Source of the DNA: Palsa-1150 sp036490515
Lineage (GTDB): Bacteria; Myxococcota_A; Polyangia; Polyangiales; Polyangiaceae
Direction: 5' to 3'
Length of the DNA stretch: 64,000 nt
Assembly (NCBI GenBank): GCA_036490515.1
Contig: DASXDU010000001.1
Location: 248,001 to 312,000, forward strand
Under the pieces are notes generated by a model, which was not told the origin of the DNA, ran no database searches, and worked only from the letters and a program-made list of their open reading frames with translations. Both the position numbers and the translations under genes were made by a program. Below are positions 40,139-49,253 of the stretch, piece after piece. Within the stretch, counting starts at the first letter, position 1; each line of letters begins with the position of its first letter.

Positions 40139-41020
40139 GTGACGCGTAGGCTCCAGCGGTTCCAGCACGTGCTCGAGGTGGCGCGGGCCCGGCGGGGGGC
40201 GGCGTTGATGGGGGTCCTCAACGTCACGCCGGACTCGTTCAGCGACGGCGGGCGTTACCTGGCGGCGGAGGCGTGGCGGACGCGCGTGGACGAGCTACTG
40301 GCGGAGGGGGCGGATCTCGTGGACGTCGGCGCGGAGTCGACGCGGCCGGGGGCGAAGGCCGTCCCCGCGAGCGAGCAGATCGAGCGGGCCGTCGGCGCGG
40401 TGCGGTACGCGGCCGAGCGGGGGGCCTGCGTGACGATCGACACGGCGGACCCGGAGGTGGCAGCCGCGTGCCTCGACGCGGGCGCGTGCGCGGTGAACGA
40501 CGTGTCGTGCCTGCGGCGCACGGAGCTCGCGACCGTGGCAGCCGCCAACGGTGCGGCCCTCGTCCTGATGCACGCGCGCGGGACGCAGGAGGACATGCGT
40601 GGCTACGGGGCGGTGCCCGACGACGCCTACGGGGACGTCGTCGAGGACGTGCTCTGCGAGTGGGAGGAGGCGGCGGCCCGGGCGGTCGCCGCCGGCCTCG
40701 CGCGCGAGGCCCTCGTGCTGGACCCGGGGCTCGGCTTCATGAAGAACGCCCGCCACAGCCTCGCGCTCCTCCGGCGAACCAGGGAGCTCGTGCTTCGCGC
40801 CGGCGTCCCCGTCGCCGTGGGCGCCAGCCGCAAGTCCTTCCTGACGGTCGTCGACGGCGGCGCCGCCGCGAAGAGCGCTCCCTCCGAGCGCGTCGGCGCC
40901 TCGATCGCCGCAGCGCTCCACGCAGCACAGGCCGGCGCGGCCGTCCTCCGCGTCCACGACGTTCGCGCGACCGCCCAGGCCATCGATCTCGACGCCACGC
41001 TCGCGGGCAGGGGGCCGTAG
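40139..41020 (+). CDS. folP: Dihydropteroate synthase
   Basis: This 293-residue enzyme joins p-aminobenzoate to a pterin pyrophosphate in folate synthesis and is the sulfonamide target. The signature GVLNVTPDSFSDGGRY, GAESTRPGA, the NDVS region and GASRKSFL near the end are all intact. The GTG at 40139 is preceded by AGAGGAGGAGG, a very strong ribosome-binding site, which decides the start. It is followed by cdaA with a 3-bp gap. Confidence 0.96.
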   Translation: MTRRLQRFQHVLEVARARRGAALMGVLNVTPDSFSDGGRYLAAEAWRTRVDELLAEGADLVDVGAESTRPGAKAVPASEQIERAVGAVRYAAERGACVTIDTADPEVAAACLDAGACAVNDVSCLRRTELATVAAANGAALVLMHARGTQEDMRGYGAVPDDAYGDVVEDVLCEWEEAAARAVAAGLAREALVLDPGLGFMKNARHSLALLRRTRELVLRAGVPVAVGASRKSFLTVVDGGAAAKSAPSERVGASIAAALHAAQAGAAVLRVHDVRATAQAIDLDATLAGRGP

Positions 41021-41023
41021 ACC

Positions 41024-42115
41024 ATGCTCGAGGGCTTCCTTCACTTGTTCGCGCGTCGAAGCTTCATGGCCGTCCTCACGGACGTCGCCGACATCCTGGT
41101 CGTCACCTACGTCATCTACCGCGTCCTGCTCGTGCTGCGCGGCACGCGCGCGATGCAGATGGGGATGGGCCTCGGCGTCATCTTCCTCGTCTACGTCGTC
41201 TCGAAGTGGGCCGGGTTCGTCACCCTCTTCAACCTGTTCAACGCGCTCCTCTCGAGCATCATCCTCATCGTCGTCGTCGTCTTCCAGAACGACATCCGCC
41301 GCGGCCTCATGCGCGTCGGGTCCCGCGCGTTCTTCGCGGGGCTTGCGAGGCAGCAGGAGAGCAAGGCCATCGACGAGGTCGTGGCCGCCGCCACCGAGCT
41401 GGCGCGCCACCGCATCGGCGCCCTCATCGCGTTCGAGCAGGAGGCGAACCTCGACGAGTTCGTGGTCGGTCAGGGGACGGCGCTCGACGCCGCCGTGCAG
41501 CGCGAGCTCCTCGTCGCGCTCTTCCTCCCCGAGAGCCTCAACAAGCTCCACGACGGCGCGGTCGTCATCCGCAACCTGCGCATCGCGAAAGCCGGCGTCT
41601 TCTTCCCGATGCCCGACACCAAGGTGATGGACAAGTCGCTCGGCTCGCGCCACCGCGCCGCCCTCGGCATCTCCGAGGAGACCGACGCGGTGGTCGTGGT
41701 CGTGAGCGAGGAGCGCGGCAGCATCGGCTTCTGCTTCAACGGCAACATCGTCACGAACCTGGACGGCGCGTCGCTCCGGCAGGCGCTCCTCGGGCTCTTC
41801 GGGCAGCGCGCCCGGACGAAGCGCGCCCTCAAGAACGCTGGCAAGCGCGGCACCGGGGCCGTGACGCAGACCGGGACCGGGAGCTTTCGCGTGAGCATCC
41901 CGCCGGCGAGCGGTCCGCCCGCCGAGTCGACGCGCGAGGCGCCGCGCGAGGGGACCGGCTCGCACGCGATGCCGCCGCCCCGTGCCGAGGCGCCGCCGAA
42001 GAGCGAGAAGGACCCCGGCCCCGTGGGGACGCGCCCCATGGCCCCCGCGAAACCCATCGAGACCCCCATCTCGTCGAAGGCGCCCGACGTCCCGGCGCGC
42101 CCCCGGGAGGAGTGA
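41024..42115 (+). CDS. cdaA: Diadenylate cyclase CdaA
   Basis: This 363-residue membrane enzyme makes c-di-AMP from two ATP. Three N-terminal membrane spans (~15-90) precede the DAC domain with the catalytic DGA (177-179) and RHR (209-211, GSRHRAALGISEETDAV) motifs. After ~285 there is a Pro/Thr/Lys-rich tail, longer than in Firmicutes CdaA. It is followed at 3 bp by its usual partner gene cdaR, but glmM, the third member in Firmicutes, is absent and folP takes the upstream place. Confidence 0.95.
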   Translation: MLEGFLHLFARRSFMAVLTDVADILVVTYVIYRVLLVLRGTRAMQMGMGLGVIFLVYVVSKWAGFVTLFNLFNALLSSIILIVVVVFQNDIRRGLMRVGSRAFFAGLARQQESKAIDEVVAAATELARHRIGALIAFEQEANLDEFVVGQGTALDAAVQRELLVALFLPESLNKLHDGAVVIRNLRIAKAGVFFPMPDTKVMDKSLGSRHRAALGISEETDAVVVVVSEERGSIGFCFNGNIVTNLDGASLRQALLGLFGQRARTKRALKNAGKRGTGAVTQTGTGSFRVSIPPASGPPAESTREAPREGTGSHAMPPPRAEAPPKSEKDPGPVGTRPMAPAKPIETPISSKAPDVPARPREE

Positions 42116-42118
42116 GCC

Positions 42119-43039
42119 GTGGACATCGTGGGCATGCTCCGCCGCTGGGTCACGGAGAACCTCAATCTCAAGCTTCTCTCGTTCGCGTTCGCGCTGGCGC
42201 TGTACTCGTTCGTCCACTCGTCGCAGGACGCGCAGCGGTCCATCCCCATCAACGTCGTCGTCCTCACGCCTCCCGAGACGGCGAACCGCACGCTGATGAC
42301 GTCCATCCCGGCCCAGCTCCGCGTCACGGTGCGCGGCCCGCGGTCGACGCTCGACGACCTGCACGCCGACGACATCAGCAGCATTCACGTCGACGTCCGC
42401 AACGGCAACGAGACGCGCGTCGTCTTCGATCCGTCGATCATCCCGGTCCCGCCGGGCATCAAGGTGGAGCAGATCGACCCGCCGGCCATCGACCTCGTGT
42501 GGGAGGACGTCGTCGTGCGCGACGTCCCCGTCGAGGTGGGCGTCGTGGGGACGCCCGCTGCAGGCTTCATGGTCAAGGGTGCCCCCACGGCGGATCCCCC
42601 GAGCGTCCGGGCCCACGGCCCGAAGAGCGAGGTGATGGTCCTCCAGCGCGCGCGCGCCGACGCGTTCGACGTGACGGGCCTCACCGACGGTAAATACCAG
42701 CGGCAGCTCGCGATCGAGCGGCCGCTGGGTCGCGTCGTCTACGACGCGATGAGCGTGCAGGCTTCGGTCGAGATCGGCCGCGAGGTCGCCGAGCGCCCGT
42801 TCCAGCGCGTCGCCGTCGCGGTCATCGGTCACACCAACGCCAAGGCGCAGCCCGCCGAGGTCGACGTCCGCCTCGCGTGCCCGCCCGAGGTGGTGCGCGC
42901 GCTTCGCCCCGAGCAGATCGTCCCGCGCGTGCAGGTCACGGCCACGAGCGACCACGGCTCCGACGCGCTCCCGGTGCAGCTCGTCATCGACCAGTGCGAG
43001 GTCCACGTCACTCCGCCGACCGTCGTCGTCCGCTGGTGA
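42119..43039 (+). CDS. cdaR: CdaR-like protein with YbbR repeats
   Basis: This 306-residue protein starts with GTG 42119. One N-terminal membrane span (LKLLSFAFALALYSFVHS, ~18-36) is followed by about three YbbR-type beta domains facing the periplasm, with IPINVVVLTPPETANRTL, VPVEVGVVGTPAAGF and FQRVAVAVIGH marking repeat starts. CdaR proteins bind CdaA and adjust its activity, probably linking c-di-AMP to envelope state. Adjacent placement supports the name. Confidence 0.88.
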   Translation: MDIVGMLRRWVTENLNLKLLSFAFALALYSFVHSSQDAQRSIPINVVVLTPPETANRTLMTSIPAQLRVTVRGPRSTLDDLHADDISSIHVDVRNGNETRVVFDPSIIPVPPGIKVEQIDPPAIDLVWEDVVVRDVPVEVGVVGTPAAGFMVKGAPTADPPSVRAHGPKSEVMVLQRARADAFDVTGLTDGKYQRQLAIERPLGRVVYDAMSVQASVEIGREVAERPFQRVAVAVIGHTNAKAQPAEVDVRLACPPEVVRALRPEQIVPRVQVTATSDHGSDALPVQLVIDQCEVHVTPPTVVVRW

Positions 43040-43060
43040 CCCCGTACCCCCGTGGCGCCG

Positions 43061-44179
43061 TCAGGGCGCCGGCGCTGCCCGCATCCACTGGTCGCTCGAG
43101 CCGAGGAACTCGCCGCGGCGCATGGCGGCGAGGCGCGCGAGCGTCTCCTCCCGGCGGACGAGGCCGAGCGCGCGCGCGATGCCCTCCGCGTCGGCGTCCG
43201 TAGGACGGACGGGGACCGTGCCCTCCGGCGTCCAGCGAACGAGTACGTCCGCGACGAGCGGGGAGGGACCCGCGGCAGGTGTCTCGAGCGCCGGCGAGTG
43301 AGCCGCCGGGTGGAACGCATCGCCAACCTTCCAGCCCACGGCAGCGCGTACGAGGCAACCGGCGGGGAGATCGCGTTCGAAGAGCTCGCCCACCGCTCCG
43401 CTCGCGTCGAGGTCCACCGTCGAGGAGCGCGGCCCTTCCCAGGTGGGAACCACCACGAGGAGGCGCACGACGAGCGTGCCCGCGGGGTCTGCCGCGCGGA
43501 AGGAAGCGGCGGTCGTCTCGCGGACCTCCCAGTAGACGTAGAGCGTCGTCGGATCCACCGGTATGGCCACGCACTCGTCGACGTCGTACCGGGGGGGGAG
43601 CGGCGCGTCGTCGAGCATGTGCATGGGCTCGGCGGGTACGGGCGGGGGCCGCAGCAAGGTCGGGAGCTGGTCGGGCTCGACGGCCGGGGGGTCGCCGTGG
43701 GCGTCCTCTGCCTCGGGGGGCATTCGCGGTGGAGGGACGGGAAAGGTCTCGTCTCGCAGCTGGCCGAGGAGGGCGCGGGCGGCCGCGTGCTCCGGCTCGC
43801 GGGCGATGACGCCCTCGAGCGTGTCGATGGCGCGACCGCGGTGGCCCTGCGCCGCGTAGATCTCGGCGAGGGTGAGCGTCGGAAGCGCGGCGGGCGCGCT
43901 CTGTCGTGAGGAGGACGGAAGCGGGCCGCCGATCGTGCGCAGGCGGTCGGCCGCGTCAGGGAGGTTCAGCCCGCGCTCGATGACGCGCGCCACGAGATCG
44001 CGCGCGACCCCGAAGAACCCGCGGGCTCTCTTGCGCGCGGCGACGTCGGCCGTCGTCCGCAGGAGCAGCTCGTCGACCAGCTCGGGTCGCGTCAGGATGC
44101 GGGCGCGCGCGACGCCAGCCTGCTCGGCGCGCGCGATGAGCGCGTCGCGATCGAGGCGTTCGAGCTCGGCACGGTTCAT
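43061..44179 (-). CDS. DUF4912 protein with Rho-N-like N-terminus
   Basis: This 372-residue protein begins with a small helical motif (LERLDRDALIARAEQAG) similar to Rho N-terminal/SAP-type modules. A TPR-like pair (~100-140, AEIYAAQGHRGRAIDTLEGVIAREP) and a Pro-rich linker follow. The DUF4912 core (~195-300) has YDVDECVAIPVDPTTLYVYWEV, the recognised family start. The function is unknown. It is the last gene of a minus-strand group with ribF (7-bp gap) and lolD. Confidence 0.85.
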   Translation of the reverse strand: MNRAELERLDRDALIARAEQAGVARARILTRPELVDELLLRTTADVAARKRARGFFGVARDLVARVIERGLNLPDAADRLRTIGGPLPSSSRQSAPAALPTLTLAEIYAAQGHRGRAIDTLEGVIAREPEHAAARALLGQLRDETFPVPPPRMPPEAEDAHGDPPAVEPDQLPTLLRPPPVPAEPMHMLDDAPLPPRYDVDECVAIPVDPTTLYVYWEVRETTAASFRAADPAGTLVVRLLVVVPTWEGPRSSTVDLDASGAVGELFERDLPAGCLVRAAVGWKVGDAFHPAAHSPALETPAAGPSPLVADVLVRWTPEGTVPVRPTDADAEGIARALGLVRREETLARLAAMRRGEFLGSSDQWMRAAPAP

Positions 44180-44186
44180 GGGGCGC

Positions 44187-45164
44187 CTAGTCTACGACCA
44201 TCGCCAGCCTGCGCCGCGCCTCGAGGCAGTCGAGCAGGATCTGCTCCTTCAGCTGGTCGAGCCCGTCGAACTTCTGTTCGCCACGCACGCGCGCGACGAG
44301 GTGGACGCGCAGCCGCTCGTCGTAGAGGTCGCCGGCGAAGCCGAGGAGGAACGTCTCGACCGTTCGCTTGCCGTCCCCGGGCGTCGCGACCGTCGGTCGC
44401 ACGCCGATGTTGGTGACCCCTCCCGTGAGGGGGCCGACCTCGCCGTCCGGGAAGATCTGGTCGACGCGCACGGCGTAGACTCCGTCGGGCGGGAGCATCT
44501 CGACGACGGGCGCAAGGTTCGCCGTCGGGAAGTTGATGGTCCGCCCGCGCTCGTCGCCGTGGACGACGGTGCCCGAGATCGAGTGCGGCCGCGCGAGCAC
44601 GGCCTTCACCTCGTCGAGGTCCCCCGCCGCGATCGCCTGGCGCGCGCGCGTGCTCGAGAAACGGCCCTTCGCGTCGCTGGCGGTCGCGTGCACGCGCACC
44701 TCGAAGCCGAGCTTCTCGCCCAGCGAGCGCAGGAGGGCGAGGTCGCCGGCGCGCCGCGCGCCGAAGCGGAAGTTCTCCCCCACGACGACGATCTTGGCCT
44801 GCAGGGCCCCGGACACGAGGTCCCGCGCGAAGCGCTCCGGCTCCCACGCCGCGAACGCCGCGTCGAACGCCCGTACGTACATGCGCTTCACGCCGAGCGC
44901 GCCCACGAGCTCGGCGCGGTGCTCCAGCGTGGTGAGCATCGGCGGCGCCCCCGGCCCGACGATCGCCGCCGGATGCGGATCGAACGTGAGGACGCTCGGG
45001 ACGAGCCCCGCCTCCCCGGCCACCCGGACGGCCTCGGCGAGCACTGCCTGATGGCCGCGGTGAACGCCGTCGAAGTTGCCGACGACGAGCACGCACCCTT
45101 CCTCGGCGATCGGGCCGGGAGGGGTCGCGTCGTCGAGGGCGCGGAGCGCGGCGGGCTGCGACAT
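44187..45164 (-). CDS. ribF: Bifunctional riboflavin kinase/FAD synthetase
   Basis: This 325-residue enzyme phosphorylates riboflavin to FMN and adenylates it to FAD. The N-terminal nucleotidyltransferase domain has VGNFDGVHRGHQAVL and VVVGENFRFGARRAGD. The C-terminal kinase domain has HSISGTVVHGDERGRTINFP followed by TAN. The length is typical. The ATG at 45164 is chosen since the longer GTG start adds only seven hydrophobic residues. It lies 30 bp after lolD on the same strand. Confidence 0.94.
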   Translation of the reverse strand: MSQPAALRALDDATPPGPIAEEGCVLVVGNFDGVHRGHQAVLAEAVRVAGEAGLVPSVLTFDPHPAAIVGPGAPPMLTTLEHRAELVGALGVKRMYVRAFDAAFAAWEPERFARDLVSGALQAKIVVVGENFRFGARRAGDLALLRSLGEKLGFEVRVHATASDAKGRFSSTRARQAIAAGDLDEVKAVLARPHSISGTVVHGDERGRTINFPTANLAPVVEMLPPDGVYAVRVDQIFPDGEVGPLTGGVTNIGVRPTVATPGDGKRTVETFLLGFAGDLYDERLRVHLVARVRGEQKFDGLDQLKEQILLDCLEARRRLAMVVD

Positions 45165-45194
45165 CGGGCAGCCAAGGAGTAGCACGGAGAAGGG

Positions 45195-45920
45195 CTAGAC
45201 CGTCGAGGCTGCGGCGAGCAGCACGCCCTCTCCCTTGCGTTCGTCCTTCTCCACCCGGCCGTCGCGCAGGGTCACCACCCGCGGCATGATCGCCGCCAGC
45301 GACGGGTTGTGCGTGACGACGACGATCGTCGTCCCCCGCTGCTTGTTGATGGCGAACAGGAGATCGTGGATCTGCACGCTCGTCGCCGAGTCGAGGTTGC
45401 CCGAGGGCTCGTCGGCCAGGAGGAGCTTGGGCTCGAGGAGGAGCGCCCGCGCGAGTGCGACGCGCTGCTGCTCGCCTCCCGAGAGCTCGCCCGGACGGTG
45501 GAGGACGCGCTCCTTGAGGCCCACCTCTTCGAGCAGGGCGCGGGCGCGGCCGTCGAGCTCGCGCTTGGAGCGGCCCTGGACGAGGCCCGGCATCATCACG
45601 TTCTCGACGGCGTTGAACTCGGGCAGGAGGTGGTGAAACTGGAAGACGAACCCGATGGTCCGGTTGCGGAGCTCTGCGAGGCGCGCGCTCGGCAGCGCCG
45701 TGATCTCCTCGCCTGCCAGGCGGATGGACCCGCGGGTGGGCACGTCGAGCGTCCCGATGCAGTGAAGCAGGGTCGACTTGCCCGCCCCCGACGGGCCGAC
45801 GATGACGAGCATCTCCCCTTCGAGGATTTCGAGGTCGATGCCACGCAGGACCTCGAGGGTCCGGCCCATGTGCCGGAACGACTTCTGGACGTGGGTGGCG
45901 ACGACGATGGGGGAGGGCAC
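45195..45920 (-). CDS. lolD: Lipoprotein-releasing ABC transporter ATPase
   Basis: This 241-residue ATPase powers release of lipoproteins from the inner membrane. Walker A is VGPSGAGKSTLLH, the signature LSGGEQQRVALARAL, Walker B LLLADEPSGNLDS, and the H-loop VVVTHNP. The LolD/MacB features LRGIDLEILEGEML and IGFVFQFHHLLPEFNAVENV fit well. GTG 45920 matches the family N-terminus (GTG 45941 adds seven residues). Its permease gene lies 3.3 kb away beyond two plus-strand genes. Confidence 0.93.
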   Translation of the reverse strand: MPSPIVVATHVQKSFRHMGRTLEVLRGIDLEILEGEMLVIVGPSGAGKSTLLHCIGTLDVPTRGSIRLAGEEITALPSARLAELRNRTIGFVFQFHHLLPEFNAVENVMMPGLVQGRSKRELDGRARALLEEVGLKERVLHRPGELSGGEQQRVALARALLLEPKLLLADEPSGNLDSATSVQIHDLLFAINKQRGTTIVVVTHNPSLAAIMPRVVTLRDGRVEKDERKGEGVLLAAASTV

Positions 45921-46046
45921 GAGCGACCACGGGAGTAGCACACGGAAGGGGTGGAGTATGCCGCCGATCTTGGCTTTTCCGGCCGCCAGGCGCTGCTAAG
46001 GTGAATACGGGGCCGGCCTGGTCGGGGCCGCGCCGAGGGCTCGCCC

Positions 46047-47480
46047 ATGATTCTTCGCGCTTCGAGTATCGTGCCGCGATCCGTTCGCGGCGGCTTCGTC
46101 ACCCTGGTCTCCGTCGCCCTGCTCGCGGCAGCATGCGGCGGTGGGAGCAGCGGCTCCGGCGGGGGTGGTTCCGGTAGCAGCTCGGGCGGGGGCGGAGACT
46201 CGGGGCTGCCGGCGGACGCGAGCAAGGGGGACTCGTCGACGGCGCACGACTCGGGGCCGTTCGACGCCACCACGGGCGCCGACACGGGCTCTCCGGCCGA
46301 AGCCGGCGGCGGCGACGACGCGAGCTCGGGCGACGGGGGCGACGCCTCCTTCGCGTTCGACGGGTTCGCGCACCTCGACGGCTACAGCGAGGCGTCGTAC
46401 TGCCCCGACGACGACGGCGACGGCTGGACCATCTGCGCCGGCGACTGCAACGACCACGACTCGCTCGTGAACCCCTGCGCGTTCGACACGAACGACCCCA
46501 GCGATCCCGTCGGCAGCGACGGCATCGACAACGACTGCGACGGGCAGGTCGACAACCTCATCACCTGCGAGAGCGGCCTGACGGCCGGCCACGACACGAC
46601 CCCGGGCGACTACGCGCATGCGTCCGATCTCTGCGACAACCCGCTGTGCCCCCGGCTCACGAACTCGCTCTGGTACGGCACGAACCTCGCGAACGCCAAG
46701 CGCGTCACGGGGCACATGGGGGCCGGCACGCAGTTCGCGCCCCACCAGGGCTCGTTCATGAGCTTCTTCTCGACGGGCAACGCGCAGGACGAGACGGACG
46801 CGCCGACCTACGCGACGTGCCCGGGCACCGACTTCGACTCGACGTACACGAACCCGATGCCGCTGACGGCCGCGCAGAACCTGAACCTCTGCGGGCAGGG
46901 CGCCGACGAGTCCACGGTGGCCGTGCACGACTACACGGAGCTGCGGATGACCATCAAGGCCCCGGTCAACGCCGGGTCGTTCACGTTCGACTTCGCGTTC
47001 TTCAGCGAGGAATACCCGGTCTACGTCTGCCAGGGGTACAACGACACGTTCCTGGCCATCCAGACGTCGCAGCAGTTCCCCACGGGCTCGCAGATCGCGT
47101 TCGACGCGAACGGCCACCGCGTCAACGTGAACAACGCGTTCTTCGAGGACTGCAACTCGTGCACGAACTGCGTCGTAGGCCCGTCGGGGCAGACGATCGA
47201 CTTCACGCACACGTGCGCGAACCCGCTCACCACGCTGAACGGCACGTTCTACGAGAAGCTCATCGCCAGCTCGAGCAACCCGCCGTCGCAGTGCAACGAG
47301 AGCAAGGGCAGCGGCGGTACCGACTGGCTGAAGACGACGTCTCCCGTGCAGCCGGGGGAGACCTTCACGCTGAGCTGGATCCTCTTCGACGAGTTCGACG
47401 GCATCCTCGACTCGGCCATCCTGCTCGACCACTTCCGCTGGCACTCCACCACGCTGGGCAGCCCGGTCACCGGACGCTGA
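46047..47480 (+). CDS. Surface lipoprotein with calcium-type motif and choice-of-anchor-like domain
   Basis: This 477-residue lipoprotein has a signal peptide ending LLAAACGG (Cys ~30). A Gly/Ser/Asp-rich stretch (~31-105) follows, then a MopE-type metal-binding motif (CPDDDGDGWTICAGDCNDHD and DGIDNDCDGQVDN, ~118-170). The remaining ~300 residues resemble the choice-of-anchor L domain: SFTFDFAFFSEEYP, YNDTFLAIQTS and GETFTLSWILFDEFDGILDS. Such proteins are displayed on myxobacterial surfaces and may be adhesive. It lies between lolD and lolC on the opposite strand, 12 bp before a second lipoprotein. Confidence 0.82.
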   Translation: MILRASSIVPRSVRGGFVTLVSVALLAAACGGGSSGSGGGGSGSSSGGGGDSGLPADASKGDSSTAHDSGPFDATTGADTGSPAEAGGGDDASSGDGGDASFAFDGFAHLDGYSEASYCPDDDGDGWTICAGDCNDHDSLVNPCAFDTNDPSDPVGSDGIDNDCDGQVDNLITCESGLTAGHDTTPGDYAHASDLCDNPLCPRLTNSLWYGTNLANAKRVTGHMGAGTQFAPHQGSFMSFFSTGNAQDETDAPTYATCPGTDFDSTYTNPMPLTAAQNLNLCGQGADESTVAVHDYTELRMTIKAPVNAGSFTFDFAFFSEEYPVYVCQGYNDTFLAIQTSQQFPTGSQIAFDANGHRVNVNNAFFEDCNSCTNCVVGPSGQTIDFTHTCANPLTTLNGTFYEKLIASSSNPPSQCNESKGSGGTDWLKTTSPVQPGETFTLSWILFDEFDGILDSAILLDHFRWHSTTLGSPVTGR

Positions 47481-47492
47481 GAGGGACGCACG

Positions 47493-49238
47493 ATGCTTCG
47501 CTCGCGTGACGTGGGAGTGCTGGTCGGAGTGGGCGTGGTGGCTGCTGCCGCGCTCCAGGCGTGCGGCTCGAAGGGCGGCTCCTTCGCGGCGGGCGACGGG
47601 GGGTTCCCCACGCCGGACGCGACGGCCGACACGGGCGGCAGCGCGGAAGCGGGGGCGGACGCCTCGTCGTCGGGCGGCAACGATGCCGGGTGCATCATCT
47701 GCGGGGACGGCGGAGGGTCGAGCAGCAGCGGCGCGGCGCCGAGCCCCATCCCGACGACGTGCGCCGACTCGGTGAGCCGCAACAGCTACATCGGGTGCGA
47801 CTACTGGCCGACCGTGACGTTGAACCCCGTCTGGCCGGAGTTCGACTACGCCGTCGCGGTGTCCAACCCGCAGACCGGGCAGGCGACGGTCACCGTCACG
47901 GGCGGAGCGCTCACGTCGCCGATGACCGTGACGGTACCGGCCAACCAGGTGCAGGCGATCACGCTGCCGTGGGTGACCGCGCTGAAGGGGCCGACCTTCG
48001 ATCAGAACACCGCCGTGAGCGACCCCGGGCAGAGCCGCATCGTCGCGGGCGGCGCGTACCACCTGACGACCGACGTCCCGGTGAGCGTGTACCAGTTCAG
48101 CGCGCTCGAATACGAGATCGACGCCGGGACGAAGGACCCGGACGGAGGAAGCTGCCCGGGGGAGGGCGACGCCGGTGCCGGGCCGCACTGCTACTCGTAC
48201 TCGAACGACGCGTCGCTGCTGCTGCCTTCGAACGTCGCGACGGGCGACTACGGTGTGCTCGCCTGGCCGTCCTTCGCGGCGACTCCGGGTTTCCTCGCCG
48301 TCGTCGCCACGGCCGACGGCACGAACGTCACGGTGTTCCCGTCGGGTCGCGTGCAGGGCGTCCCCGACGCGGGCCCGCCGCTCATGGTGCGCGGGGACTC
48401 GTACACCTACGAGCTCGCGAAGGCGGGCGACGTGCTCGAGATGTTCTCCGACACGGGCGACATCCACACGCCGGTCTACACGCAGGATCTCTCGGGGACG
48501 ATCCTCGAAGCGGACCACCCCGTCGTCACGTACGGCGGGCACGGGTGCACGTTCATCCCGCAGGACAAGAAGGCGTGCGACCACCTCGAGTCGAGCATGT
48601 TTCCCGTGCAGTCGCTCGGAACGGATTACATCGTGACGATGCCGCACACGCCCCACGGCGAGCACCAGTGGGTGCGCGTCATGGCCTTCTACGACAACAC
48701 GAAGATGGTCTTCGACCCGCCCGTGAGCGGTACGAACGGAGGCGTGCTCGACACGGGGGAGGTGCTCGACCTCCCCGACGTGTCGCAGGCCTTCGCGATC
48801 CACGCCAACGGCCGCATCTTCGTCGCCCAGTACGAGCTCGGCGAGTTCAGCACGCTGCCCGACGACGCCGGCGTCCCCACGCCCGACCTGGGCGACCCCA
48901 GCGAGTGCCCGGCGATCACGATCTCGCAGTACCGCTCGACCTACAGCTTCCTCGCGCCGAGCAGCTACGCCGAGAACTGGATCGACGTCGTCGCGCCGAC
49001 CGGGGCGACCGTCACGCTCGACGGCACGGACATCCCGGCCTCCGCGTTCCAGCCCGTGGGCAGCCAGCCGTTCGCCGTCGCGCACCAGCAGCTCCCCACC
49101 GCCAAGCAGGGCCACTCGATCACGAGCGCGTCGACCTTCGGCCTCTACGTCTACGGCTACGGGTCGCGTACGAGCTACATGTACCCGGGCGGCCTCGATC
49201 TGCGCGTCCAGTACGTGCCCCCGCCTCCGGCGCAGTAG
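47493..49238 (+). CDS. IgGFc-binding-family surface lipoprotein
   Basis: This 581-residue lipoprotein starts at ATG 47493 after GAGAGGGA. The signal peptide ends AALQACGS (Cys ~24). A Ser/Gly/Asp linker (~25-90) is followed by the IgGFc-binding N-terminal-type domain, seen as ISQYRSTYSFLAPSSYAENWIDVV and VYQFSALEYEID, plus DASLLLPSNVATGDYGVLAW. This family in myxobacteria is thought to be adhesive. It is co-oriented with the preceding lipoprotein and forms a two-gene unit. Confidence 0.85.
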   Translation: MLRSRDVGVLVGVGVVAAAALQACGSKGGSFAAGDGGFPTPDATADTGGSAEAGADASSSGGNDAGCIICGDGGGSSSSGAAPSPIPTTCADSVSRNSYIGCDYWPTVTLNPVWPEFDYAVAVSNPQTGQATVTVTGGALTSPMTVTVPANQVQAITLPWVTALKGPTFDQNTAVSDPGQSRIVAGGAYHLTTDVPVSVYQFSALEYEIDAGTKDPDGGSCPGEGDAGAGPHCYSYSNDASLLLPSNVATGDYGVLAWPSFAATPGFLAVVATADGTNVTVFPSGRVQGVPDAGPPLMVRGDSYTYELAKAGDVLEMFSDTGDIHTPVYTQDLSGTILEADHPVVTYGGHGCTFIPQDKKACDHLESSMFPVQSLGTDYIVTMPHTPHGEHQWVRVMAFYDNTKMVFDPPVSGTNGGVLDTGEVLDLPDVSQAFAIHANGRIFVAQYELGEFSTLPDDAGVPTPDLGDPSECPAITISQYRSTYSFLAPSSYAENWIDVVAPTGATVTLDGTDIPASAFQPVGSQPFAVAHQQLPTAKQGHSITSASTFGLYVYGYGSRTSYMYPGGLDLRVQYVPPPPAQ

Positions 49239-49253
49239 CCACGCGCCCAGTGG

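Noticed and set aside
45996..49115. A 1039-codon minus-strand open frame opposite the two surface lipoproteins
   Set aside because: It has no signal peptide or domain, while the plus strand encodes coherent lipoproteins with lipoboxes and recognised folds.
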